NCBI GenBank assembly: GCA_951799445.1 | Contig: OX637288.1 | Span: 6,140,501 to 6,204,500 of the forward strand | Direction of reading: 5' to 3' | Origin: Pseudisothecium myosuroides | Lineage: Eukaryota; Streptophyta; Bryopsida; Hypnales; Lembophyllaceae | DNA length: 64,000 nt | In this document: positions 1 to 12,507 of the stretch, one piece after another | How positions within the stretch are numbered: position 1 is the first letter of the stretch | How the letters are laid out: each line of letters begins with the position of its first letter | The notes under the pieces: generated by a model | What the model saw: the letters and a program-made list of their open reading frames with translations, nothing else | Told to the model about the DNA's origin: nothing | The model's database searches: none | Position numbers and translations under genes: made by a program

Positions 1-1508
1 GAGTAGAAATTGCACTTGAGAAGCTTCATTTTTTTAGTTTTATTCAAAAGCAAAAGAAATTGCTTTAAATGTCAAATTCAAGCTTTTAGGCAAAAAAGTT
101 CAAAGTATTGAAATATAGTAGATAGTGTACCATTGTTTTGATACACTATTCCATACAAAATCAAAAAACAAATAAAATTTCTAGAACTTAATTCAGTGAT
201 GCGGATATAACATCAATAAAGTTGCACACAAAAATAGGATGAGTATCATCCATTTTTTAATATGCATAAAGATTGGTTGACCATCCCAAGGACACAAACT
301 GTCCTCAACATCCTTTTAGGTTAATCCAGAAAGGCCAAGACCTATTACCAAGGTACTTTGCCAAAAATGATTGGATTCTCTAAAGTTATTCTCTAGATTC
401 TTTTAGTCTCGGGTGTTTTCACTAGACTAGCTTTAAAACAATGTCAAATAATTTTATTAAGCTAGAACATGGTATCATTCAATTTAGGGGGGAGGGAGAT
501 TATTTGAATGCATTTGTTAAAAGTAATGGTGTTGGAAATTTTCTTATAGTGGTATTGTTGATTTTCTAGTAGAAAAAGCTACTTCATCTTCAAATTACCT
601 TATTGTGTTTTTTTGCCACTTCTAGATTCTTGATTTGAATTTTGTCCATATGAATATCATTAGTAAAGTTGAGTCAATTCACCTTGAAATACCTATTCAT
701 CTCTAAAATAACTAAGAAGTGACTTGAAGAAAAATTGTAGAAATCATGAAGAAAAATTACAGAAATCAAGAATGTACTAAAGATCTTATAATTTTTTGGC
801 TAACTACCCTTGGTCATAGGCCTCATCTTTCCAGGGAAAATAGAATGGAGTGTATTAAGTCTTTACTCTATTCCCGTTTGAAATTTTCAAGAAAATTGTA
901 AATTGAAAAATGATAACAACAATCTATTGATTTTTAATTATAAACAAACACAAAACTTTAGTTTACATTCTAATGTACTCTACTACTATATATACATGTG
1001 TAGACAATTTCTTGTTTATTGGGCTAATTTTAAATTTGATAGGAATTTTTGAACAAACTTTTGAGTACTATGGGCATTTTGTTCTTCGTATTTGACTATA
1101 ACTTTTGAAGAGGTTCTATTTGCTTTTGAATAAAACTTACATAATAAAGCCTCTTAAACCTTTAATTTTTACTCCATATGAGAACTTTGAAACACTAAAT
1201 GAAAATGGCCTTATTATAAGGTAATCAACTAGTATCTATCAAATTCCTAAATCAATATTGTACATTTAGGTCAATTTCAGAAACAAATAGGAAAAATTTG
1301 GATCATGTCTAAAATTTTAAAAATTGTACAGCTATTTCTAAAAATCTGAAAAAAATTCATTGTTGCTAATTATGAATATCCAAAAATCATTCTTGAGAAA
1401 ACTTAGAAAAAGAATACATTTACATGAAAAGAAAAAATCAATCCAAAATTACGAGTGTCTAAAATTTACGAAAAGCGAGTTGCTGAAAGCCAAGAAATCC
1501 AAATCAAG
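1..1508. other. AT-rich intergenic DNA, no gene seen
   Basis: This stretch is strongly AT-rich, has stops in all frames, and shows no exon-like segment. A short passage near 340-380 (ATTACCAAGGTACTTTG followed by CAAAAATGAT) recurs at about 33,985-34,020, so at least part of it is dispersed repeat. Confidence 0.6.
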
Positions 1509-1713
1509 TTGCTGAACTGTCAAACTTCAAAAACTAAACTATTTTGGCAACAAGGTGCCAAAATTGACCTACAAGTATGGTAGTTAGTTAGGTACAATCT
1601 TCATCTCTAAAATTTGCTGAACTGTCAAACTACAAAAACTAAACTATTTTGGCAGCAAGATGCCAAAACTGACCTACACATATTGTAGGCAGTTAGGTAC
1701 AATCTTCATCTTT
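1509..1713. repeat. Two-copy tandem repeat, about 105-bp period
   Basis: The segment starting TTGCTGAACTGTCAAACT at 1509 is repeated from 1614 with a few substitutions; both copies end in GGTACAATCTTCATCT. It lies downstream of the L23 gene and has no coding content. A 20-base poly-A run at about 1774-1793 follows. Confidence 0.8.
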
Positions 1714-2075
1714 CAGCACTCAACGGAAAAATCTGAAATTTTATGACTTACTGAACAGACATTATAATCTCTGAAAAAAAAAAAAAAAAAAAATTCTTTC
1801 ACGTACACTGGAACAATCGAGAGCATAGAAACTTTCATTTTCAATTACATGGTCACATACATTCATAGCTAGGAAGACCAGGGGTTCCTCAACGGTGCTA
1901 TTGCATAAGGAATAATTCCATGTAATTCATCGTCTCAACTCTCAACAGCAAAAAGAGCCACAATTCATGGGAAGCAAAGAAACCCCAGCCCCTGACATGT
2001 ATAACAGGTATTCTGCACGGAAGAAGAATAGAACATTGAAAGCATATCTGGAGAGAGCGGACACGCTGGTGTTGC

Positions 2076-3466
<1,391 letters not shown>

Positions 3467-3864
3467 GGCGACAATTCGTGCTCGCGACCTCCCTCAGACT
3501 TCCGAAAGAGCGATTGCGTATCAAAGCTGCGGCTATAACAACCAAACCCTAATATAGGCTCGGTTCCGAACCTCACGTTCGGTCGTAGCCTCGGAAGTAC
3601 ACTGAAATACAGTTTGCCGGGCCAGTTAACTACAATATAATACCGGCGACAGTAATCACCAGCGCGGCACGGTATACGGTAGCCCTAATGTGAAGGTACC
3701 TGGTTTTGCTCTCGTGTGAGAGGTTTATCTCGGATGTGCAAGTCTGTGTGTGTGGAGGTGTCCTGCGGTGTGTCCAGGGTTTAAGAGTGGTGAAAAGGAG
3801 GCCGCCGTCGACGAACGAAATTGTGCCGCAGATGCAAGGTTGAGCAGAATCCCTTGCCGTCAAG
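3467..3864. promoter_or_regulatory. Shared bidirectional promoter between L23 and SDA1
   Basis: Only 398 bp separate the two start codons, so both 5' UTRs and promoters must lie here. A perfect telo-box AAACCCTAA is at 3544-3552 and a partial one (GCCCTAA) at about 3681. No clear TATA box is seen near either start, as expected for many ribosome-biogenesis genes. The motifs are visible; joint regulation is inferred. Confidence 0.7.
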
Positions 3865-6800
3865 ATGGTGGCGGGGTTGACAGTGGCGTCGGGCGGCAGG
3901 GGCGCGGAGAGAGTTGGCGACCTGCTTGCGTTGCAGGGCCGGTGCAAGAGAGATCCAGAAGGATACGAGAATGAGCTCGTGCTGCAACTTCGTCACTTTG
4001 ATGGCTGTCTGCCCATTTTCTTGATGCAGCCCATGACTGCGGGGACGAACAATTCCGCCGCGAGTGACCCTGGGGTTGCCAAAGAGATGGCGGACATGGC
4101 CATGTTCCTGGCGCACATGACTCCTCTCTACCCTCAGCACCTCGGAAAATTCCCCATGCAGTTGCTGCAGTTGTTGAAGTCCCACGGGGCCACCATCCAA
4201 ACTACGCTTCGCAGGCAGCTCACACAAGCGCTTGTTCTTTTGCGGAACCGCAAGGTAGGGGTGCATTGCTCTCGGTTCTTTTTTCTCAATTGCCTGTCAG
4301 TTCAGCGCAAGGTTTAGGGTTTTGACAGAGTTTGACCTAATTTTTTCCCCTGCTGACAGATGATTAGTCTGGTAGATGCGTTGCCCGTCTTGATGGACCT
4401 TCAACTTGGTGGTGACCGGGTTCTCAGGAAGCTGGCGTACTCGCACGTTGTACAAGATATTCGCCGTCTTAACATCAAAAACAGAAACGATCCCGTCAAC
4501 AAGCCTCTGCAAAATATTCTCTTCAATTTACTGCAGGTAATTCTCCCGAAACCGTAAACCTCGAAAATGTTCTTGGATTCAGTTTTGTTGAGGCATTTAC
4601 GACCATGGGAGTAGCGGTTCGTGTATAAGGTGGAGGGTACTGTTTTGTGTCATTTTAACATCTATAAAGGTGTGAAATTGGGGGAACAAGATCTAATCTG
4701 TTGGGATCAAATTCTTAGCACTGGCAAAATAAACTAGGTCAAACTACCTTCGCCTTCTAATGCTGGTTGGCTGGATTACGGGGACCAGGATGAAAACGAG
4801 AACAAATCCAAACGAGCGCTTGCAGTGCTGGCGGAGCTCAACCGGCGTAAAGTTTGGGTGGATGAGCGAACTTCCAATGCAATTTGCAATGCTTGCTTTC
4901 ATAAGTCCTCTCGGATAATGATCTCTGCGCTTCGGTATCTTCTAGGGTATGACCAGGCGGTGGAGGAGGAAGATGAAGATGATTCAAGTGATGACGACGA
5001 CGATGATGGTCCCAAAAAGGCAGGCATACCGGCTGTCAGTAAGGAGGAAATTTATAAGGCTCATAAGAAAGGGACATCATCTAGTAAGAAAAAGAAACAA
5101 GCGAAACTAGAGAGGGTGATGCGGAGTTTAGCAAAGCAACAACGCAATAAGTCTCGGGACATGGACCACGGCTCTCATGCACCTCTGCAGCATGTGCACG
5201 ATCCTCAAAATTTTGCAGAGAAGTTGTTCAGGCGTCTCCAAGGCTGTACTGAACGATTTGAAGTAAAATTGATGATGATGACTGTGATCTCCAGGGCAGT
5301 AGGTCTTCACAAACTGATTCTCCTCAACTTCTATCCATATCTCCAGCGATATATTCAGCCTCATCAGCGGGATGTCACTCAACTGCTTGCAGCAGCCGTG
5401 CAGTCCTGCCACGATGATGTGCCTCCTGATGCTGTTGAGTCCATGATCCGACAGCTTGTGAATCAGTTTGTTCACGACCGAGCCAGGCCGGAGGTAATGG
5501 CGGTAGGTCTGAACGTTGTTCGAGAAATATGTATGCGTATACCATTGATCATGACGAAGGAGTTGTTGACGGATTTGGCTCTCTACAAGAAATCTCGGGA
5601 GAAAGCTGTTTCAGCCGCTGCTCGCTCCATCATTTCAGTCTATCGTCAGGTTCTATTCCATTGCACCTGTGTTTGTCCTTTCTGAATTGTTGCTCCAAAA
5701 ATACAACCCTGATTTGGACATGCAGAGGATATCGTGGATGCCCTCATTTCAGCCTGAATGGTCTTATAAATCGGTTCGTGCTCACCGCTTTTTCTTGACT
5801 CGGAATTTGAGCTACTTGTTTCATTGGTCTCAGGTTTTCCCAGCATTGTTGGACAAAAAGGACAGGGGCCGTGGTGCAGATCTTGCAGTGCATCCTAAAG
5901 CCTTTGGTGAGAAAGTTATCTCTGAAGGTATAGAAGGAGCTGAGCTGCTTATAGATGGTGAGAGTGGTAGTGACGAGGATGAAGATGAGGAGGAGCATGA
6001 TGGTAGTGGAGAAAGTGATGACGCCATGGAAAGTGATGGGGAAGATGGTTCCGAGTTGATCGAAGATGAGGAAATGGGCAGCGATGCAGAGGCTGACGAC
6101 GTAGATGAAGCTGAAATTAGTGATTTGGAAGGTAAGTCATATTCCATCCTAGGAAAGATCCATCAACTTAAATTGTCTATCTTGGTTAGGGTTAGTGTTC
6201 TTTCCTGGAGGCTCCTGCTTGTTTGCAGTAATGTGATGGTGCCCTCCCACTGGTTATTGAGTGTGTTAACAGAGCTTGAGGAAGGTAGTGATTCCGATGA
6301 AGACGATGATGAACTTGATAAATCTGGGAAAAGCTCACGGAAAAGGAAGTTAGACAATGAAGATACAGAAGGGAAGGATGATGCTGGTCCTAGCACTTCA
6401 CAGAAGAGGCAGAAGCTTGAAAGCTCAGAATTAGAAGAGACCGCAAATACGAGCCAGAGTTTGCGACATTTGAAAAAGATGTATGCCGCAAAGGTTGAAA
6501 AGAAGGTAGTCACTGAAGTAGTAAGTCGTGATGGAGATGGAATTCTTTCAAACGAAGATTTCCAGAGAATTCGAGACCTGCAGGTAACTGCTCTGATTCC
6601 AAGGAGTCAATTTTCTACTTAGTTGTCTTCGGGAGTACGTTCACTCTGATACATTCTACTTGTCTGCAATAGTTTAATTGTGTAGCATGGCCTGCTCTAC
6701 GTGAAGTAGAGGTTGATGGCATTAATTCTTGCTTGTAATGTCCTGGTTGTTTGGTCTTTTTGTAAGGCTTCATTCTGTTGAATATTTTGAATTGTCTCTG

Positions 6801-7654
6801 TCAAAGCTAGTTCGAGATTGTCTCACGTTTGAAATTGTTTCTGTACAGGCAAAGCGTGCAGCTAAGACAGCAATGGCAGAGCATGGTTTGAGCAAAGCTG
6901 GCAAATTCCGCAAAGAGATCACCGTTAAGCTTGACAAACATGGAAATTTGAATGAAAAACGGGTCAACCCTGCTCATTTAGAGGTTTGTGTTGTATCCTT
7001 CTTTGTTCCTTAAGTTTGAAGTTATGGAGATGCCTAGGTTCTCTTTTACTGATGTTCTTTCGTAGCTCTAGGATTTGATCTTGCCTGCCTGTTTTAGCTT
7101 TGTGTTGCTCGTTTGCTTTTTATCCATGTAGTGTGTCTGTCGGGTCTGAATATGTTGCCCACCCTCGTTTACATCGTGGGCTATTCTGCAGGCAAGAATA
7201 CACAAGCGACAAGAGAAAGAGGAGCGACAAGCCTCTGCTAGAGCAGGCCGGGAAGATCGCCCTCTGTTTGGAGCTAAAACTGCTATGAAGCAGAGAAAGG
7301 TGATTTGCCTCTTCCCCTTTTTAGAAAGTCTTAGTCTGAAAGAGCATACCTTGTCTTGTTGAAGAACCACTTGCATCAACTTAGGGGTGAGAAACGGGTG
7401 CAGTTAGTGAGATCTGTGCTGAAAATTACGAAGTGGTTAACTAAGTATCACCAACTTATTCTGCCTCCTGACCTGGCTCTACCATGATTATATTGGGCTG
7501 GCAGACTGGAGGCACGAGTAACAAGCAGAAAGAAAAGAGCAAAGGGATGCCTCTTGCAGCCAAGCGGGCAATCATCAAAAGGACAAGCAGCAAGAAGAAG
7601 ATGGGGCGAAGGACTGCCGAGAAGCAGTTCCGCGGCAAGAAAGCGTGGAAATAG
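3865..7654 (+). CDS. SDA1: SDA1 family protein, eight exons, 809 aa
   Basis: Nucleolar/nuclear factor needed for 60S pre-ribosome maturation and export (known for yeast Sda1). Exons: 3865-4254, 4360-4536, 4789-5649, 5834-6131, 6273-6583, 6849-6983, 7192-7299, 7505-7654; frames join to 810 codons including the stop. The N-terminal NUC130/133-type region is in exons 1-3 (PLYPQHLGKFPMQLLQLLKS). Two long acidic tracts lie near residues 245-265 and 517-575, each followed by basic, NLS-like stretches. The C-terminus (KRAIIKRTSSKKK, then QFRGKKAWK) is the family hallmark. Length matches plant SDA1. The intron 3 donor (CAG|GTTCTA) is weak. Intron 4 (6132-6272, 141 nt) is in frame and has no stop. Intron 1 holds a reverse telo-box at 4313-4322. 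Confidence 0.95.
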
Positions 7655-8950
7655 TTGGTTCTGCAACTTCGCGTGGGTAGAATTCTCTTATGGCAGAATT
7701 CTGAGCTCTTAAAATAGTTTACCTTTTTACCTCATTCAAATTGTTTCTTCCGCGTCTTAGAAATTTTAGAATGGCATTGAAGAATGTCCTTAGCCAGGAA
7801 TAGCCGTATACCATTGAAGTACTTTTACAGTGGTTCCAAAGTACTTTCGAATTATGTACTTTATGACCTCTTTTTAACGAAGTTTTTGCACGTCTAAAAC
7901 AGTTCAACATGTGGCTCAGTTACTCGCCTATTAATACCGTTGAACCACAGGGGATCTCGTAAAGTATATAGCTGCACAACTCATTAGAAAACGTTTGATA
8001 AAGGTTCCTTTGAGGGTTTTAGGATTAAGAGTTTTTTATTAACTGTTCTCTAAAGCGGCCTTCATTGAAATCGTTTGGAAAACTAATTTCACTCTGAACA
8101 CACAATCTTTGGTCCTTTGCCCCTCTGACCCACAGTTCTGCCACGTACCCTTTCAGGTCCGCCACGTACTGGTACTCTCAACTGGGAGGCATATGGAGTA
8201 ATTTCCTGTCATCATTTTATGATAGTAATGGCTACGAGGGCAAGAACATATTATCGTTTTCAATATGGTATTGACCCTGCCATCCCTTTTCCAATCTCAG
8301 TCAACCTTTGGTATTTGTTCATGATAGACACCTGTTCACGGAAAACATGAAGTCGGCATATGTATCATAGACTGGAAGGTTGGTTGGAGGTGTCGGAATT
8401 TGATAGAGATACAGCTTGCTAGATCTTCACAGCTGCTAATTTTCTTCCCGTTCTTCCCGTCAACGAGTTTGTGAGGATGCCATGCCATGCATGCATACTC
8501 GTGAAAGCATAAACTCCACTACATTCATTGTCACTGCCATCCTTTCTCAAGATAGGACCGGCTGCTCTGCTCTACGGATTATCATGCAAGTCCCAATGGA
8601 TCTCGCACAGTCAATTCCCTCTCTTTGGTATCTATCCATTGCTCATCGCAGCCCTACTGAAACCAACCTACTGAAACCAATTCCTGCGCCTCTCCAAGCT
8701 TTCACTGCATGCTTTCAATGAAAGCTTCTACTTTCAGATTCAAGACCCATGCTCTGGTTCGTAGTGTTCAGCAGCAACTTTCACCAGTTTAAGTATCCTA
8801 ATTGTCATACTCGTCAAAATGGGAAAAATTTCAAGACGTTGGCAGTTTTCCAGTTGTTGCTCGGATCTGCACTAGTCCTAATTTTTAGAGCTCTATGCAC
8901 TTGAATGGATGTTACAATTCTAACGTCATAAGTTACCATCACATGACTCG
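7655..8950. other. Intergenic DNA between SDA1 and the GC-rich locus
   Basis: Contains the SDA1 3' flank, then moderately AT-rich sequence. No open frame here has exon-like codon use or recognisable motifs, and I see no RNA gene. Confidence 0.55.
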
Positions 8951-9339
8951 GATATGATTCCAAAGCTTTTGCACTGTCCCTGGAGTTTTGTTGAAGTGGA
9001 AGTCTTCATGTTTGCCAAAGGAAGAATGCATTCCGAGGAGTCCTTGTAACTGGTGATATCTCGACCTTGGAAGTGCGCAGTTCCCAGCGGCCATGGTGGT
9101 GACGGAGACGAAGTGGAAAGACTTCAAGGACCCGGTCGCAGATTGGATATGATTCCAGAGTTTTTGAACTGTTCCTGGAGTTGTTGTTGATGTGGAAGCC
9201 TTCATGTTTGCCAAAGGAAGAATGCAGTTCGAGGAGCCTTTATAGCTGGTAAGCTCTCGATCTTGGATGTGTCCAGCGGCCATGGTGGTGACGAAGACGA
9301 AGTGGATAGACTTCAAGGACCCCGTAGCAAATCCCAGCA
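8951..9339. repeat. 195-bp tandem duplication of a gene 5' end
   Basis: Copy 1 (8951-9145) and copy 2 (9146-9339) both begin GATATGATTCCA and contain TTCATGTTTGCCAAAGGAAG. Both end with CAGCGGCCATGGTGGTGAC followed by the first ~17 codons of the downstream gene. In copy 1 the ATG (9093) runs into TGA just after the junction; in copy 2 the ATG (9282) opens the real reading frame. Confidence 0.88.
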
Positions 9340-9827
9340 ACCCACGCGTGGTGTTCTTTTACCTGCCCGCGCTCGAGAAGGCGAAGCAGCGGAGCATCCG
9401 GTGCTCGGTGCTGGTGGCCTTCGGACCCAACATCCCGCACAACCTCTTCTGCGAATGGTTGGGCGACTGGCTCGGGGGTCACGACATCACCGCCACCATG
9501 CACAAGCGCGTGTGCGAGGGCTTCTTCGTCGTGGTGTGCGACAAAGAAGGCGCCTGCGACGTCGCCGCGCCCGCACTTCGTGATTACCCACATATGCGCC
9601 CCGCAATTTTCCCTGTCAACGTAGATCTATTTACCAAAGCGGACGACCTGGTGGTGAAGGTGGTGGCGCTGCCGAACTTGCCGTTCCAATCGCAGGGGTA
9701 CTTGCCTGCCATCGCCAACAAACTCGGCTTGTTCGTTGGGCACACGGGCGCGGAGAATAGCCCCCAAGCGCCGCGCATTCAGGTGGGATACGACACCAGC
9801 AAACCAGAGGCCCTCCTAAACAAATAA
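9282..9827 (+). CDS. GC-rich ORF, possible DUF4283/gag-like domain protein, 181 aa if unspliced
   Basis: Starts at ATG 9282 in the second copy of the duplicated 5' end and runs to TAA at 9825-9827. Third positions are mostly G or C, unlike the surrounding DNA, which supports real coding. I see no catalytic motif. The order of a hydrophobic segment (CSVLVAFGPNIPHNLFCEWL), a GFFVVV strand, then VVKVVALPNLPF and AIANKLGLFVG recalls the DUF4283 fold found in plant retroelement ORF1/gag proteins and some host genes, but this is a by-eye impression. A donor-like CAG|GTGGGA at 9782/9783 could splice in phase 0 to an exon at 10149-10433 instead of using the TAA. Either a small host gene or a domesticated element gene. 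Confidence 0.6.
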   Translation: MVVTKTKWIDFKDPVANPSNPRVVFFYLPALEKAKQRSIRCSVLVAFGPNIPHNLFCEWLGDWLGGHDITATMHKRVCEGFFVVVCDKEGACDVAAPALRDYPHMRPAIFPVNVDLFTKADDLVVKVVALPNLPFQSQGYLPAIANKLGLFVGHTGAENSPQAPRIQVGYDTSKPEALLNK

Positions 9828-10148
9828 TACTCTGAAATTTGTCGTAATAAGACTGTCAAATGCAATGATACATAACATTCTTGAACCTCAGGGCCGGGGG
9901 CTCTTTGCTTACCATGAATCAAGGCTCCTTTCACTGGAGAACATCTTAAATACAAGCTTGCTCATGAATTGTGGGCCGAATATATTCTTGTTACAGGGCT
10001 ACTGTAGAAGAATGATATGATTCTTGAAAACTTGAAAACGATGAACTGATGTAGGTTTAGGAAACGTCTTCGTTAACGAAATCCATGATTTATAATGATG
10101 CAAGATGTGTTCAATTAACACATGGATAGTTGTGCACGCGGGATTCAG

Positions 10149-10433
10149 GAGAATACGTTTCTGGGGCATTTTTTGTACAACCAACAACACCGGACGACGA
10201 CGCCATCACCGGTGAAGATCCTGGTGCTGGCGCCCTGCGAGAAGCGGATCCCGTCGTACCTGCAGCTGCAGGTGAGTCAGGACGAGTGGCACCGGCAAAC
10301 GCTGGTGCAGGAAATGCTGAATTTTCCCTACAGCCCCATCTTCCCTCCAGAGAGACGGCAGCCGCGCTTCTTCACCAGCCTGGAGAACAAGCGATCCCGG
10401 CTCTGCACAGTGCTCAACACGCGAGGCAAGCGG
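10149..10433 (+). CDS. Probable exon with strong GC3 bias, no recognised domain
   Basis: From an acceptor-like GGATTCAG (10141-10148) to a donor-like CGG|GTGAGC, this segment is exactly 95 codons, phase 0 at both ends. From about 10,210 on, nearly every third base is G or C (for example VKILVLAPCEKRIPSYLQL), while the flanks are AT-rich. The protein also contains FPYSPIFPPERRQPRFF. It fits as exon 2 of the 9282 gene (167 + 95 codons), but I find no convincing later exon, so the gene may be truncated or use a distant 3' exon. Function unknown. Confidence 0.5.
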
Positions 10434-12507
10434 GTGAGCATTCATGTTTTCATTCTCTCCCCTCACATTGAAATGTATCCCTGCATACGAAGAATAATTC
10501 ATGTTGCAATCTCGAGCTTCTTTCAGACTGGGATTGTCTCTTTCAGAATGGGAATATCTTCTGAGATTCAGTATCCACTTCAGAAGTGTGATTGTCCTCT
10601 AGGATTCAGCAATTGCGATTCTACACTGCGTGCAGAAGATTGCCTCAGTTAGGGCTTGCTCGTGGGGAAAAATGTCAGGTTTCATGAGCATTGCTGTGAT
10701 TTTGTAGTCATTAGTTTGCTTCCCTGGATTCTTAGTTCCCTGAGTGTTTCTTTGTAAGGTAAACACACCCTATTGCAATACTGACCCTGCACATTCTCCC
10801 TGAAATTTGACCCTGCAGTGTCCGGTGAGAAATTTGAGTCAAACCAATAAGTATCTGAGATTCCCTATATCAGTGATATGATTCAGTTATTCCTTGCATT
10901 TTTTCTTGAAATAGTAATTCTTTGAAGCACATTCTGGCAATTTTATGTCAAAGATCCTTAGTTTCCTGAACATTCAACGCGATATATGAATGATACTGTG
11001 TTTGGGGGAATAATGAACCTCGAATTGCACTCACATGTGCTCCCGTATTTTCAATCACATGTGTACCCATCATCATAAATTCTGAGGATGCGCAAGAAAT
11101 CTGTAATCAGACAGTGTCATGGCAGAGCGTTGAGTGTGCACCATTGCACAACCTTTGGAGAACCTAGGTTTTGTATGACAACATACGTCGATACTACTTC
11201 ATAATAAAACACCTTTCAAGCACAAGGGCTAATCTAGCTCTGTATTCTGCTGGCGTATGACATTTTGAACCATGGAAACTGAACGGAACTACTCAATCAG
11301 GGACCAAAATCTATGCCAGTAATGGTTTCTACTGGTAAAGCCATCACAAGTTGGCTCCCTCCTCTGTCTGTGTTTTCTTAAATTTCTACAAATAGGTGCA
11401 AGAGACGAGCATTATTCCAGTAGTTCAAATTTGTGTGATGGCCTATGTTAATCCATTTGCATGTGGTAATTGAGTACAAATTCTCAATTGTGAATAAATT
11501 AATTTCGTGGGATGTGTGCAGTTAGGGATGCCCAGCATGAGCGCCAGGCATATGTTGCAGGGCAACAGTGCAGGATCAGTGGCTGCTCGACTCCAACATT
11601 CAAGGTAGAGTGTTACTAGACCACCTAGCATGATGGGGAAACACAAATTACAGTACTGTTAATTTCAGGGTCGCCTCATGAGGAAATGTTAGGATGGGGT
11701 TTCGTTCTGGCAGTCGGCCATATGCGCAAAAAAATGTTAGTGTATTAGACTCCTTGGAAGAAGCTCCTATGATGTTGGCTAGATATATTCGACACCTACT
11801 TAATTGGGAGTCTAATCACAATACATAATTATAGTGAATTTTAGAATTTGTCGGGTTGATCATTTTCTTGTGTCACCTCAATAGCAAAGCTAATATGGTG
11901 AAGAAACCATCAGCTATTTGAAGGGGAGCTAGCTTCCTACATGAGTTAAAATGCTTAATGTGAAGGAAATAATATCCTCTACCTTAAATTTTTTTTTTAA
12001 AAACTCAACCGTGATTTAAGACAAAAATCTCAACACATGCAGTTTAGAGAGATAATCTAATGAACTGTAAACAAACCATACTGTATATGAGCACCAGATA
12101 TGTACACTAGCCTAGACATGAGAATCTGTTCGGTTAATATGTGGAAACAGGCTTTCTTGCCTAATCTTACACTTGCTCCTAGAGCACAACTCATCTATCC
12201 TTACACTTGCTCTTGGAGTTGTCCTCTACAACTCATCTATTCTTACACTACTCCAGGAGCACAACTCTTGGAGCTTCTTTCACTCAAGAGATCTAAGAGG
12301 TTATAATGATACGCATATCCACAATTTGTCCATTACAAACACTCTATGTTCCTTTTTTCCTTGAACTCAAGAATAAACTAAACCTATTCAAAACTTCAAA
12401 TGGTGAACCTCGAGCCTTTCCTTGATGACGCAAAGAAATGACGACACGGATTTGCTCAGCAGGTCCGCGCAGAAACAGTTTACATATAGCGCATGTCGTT
12501 TTTAACC
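10434..12507. other. AT-rich spacer with no supported gene
   Basis: This lies downstream of the GC-rich exon and covers the 3' flank of the minus-strand CBL gene. No exon with biased third positions is visible on either strand. Around 12,170-12,260 there is a short local repetition of a TCCTTACACTTGCTC-like phrase. Confidence 0.5.

Noticed and set aside
5830..6147. Serine-rich minus-strand ORF opposite SDA1
   Set aside because: It is the complement of the Asp/Glu-rich tract of SDA1 exon 4.
8482..8721. 79-codon plus-strand ORF between SDA1 and the GC-rich locus
   Set aside because: No codon bias, no motif, and no splice context.
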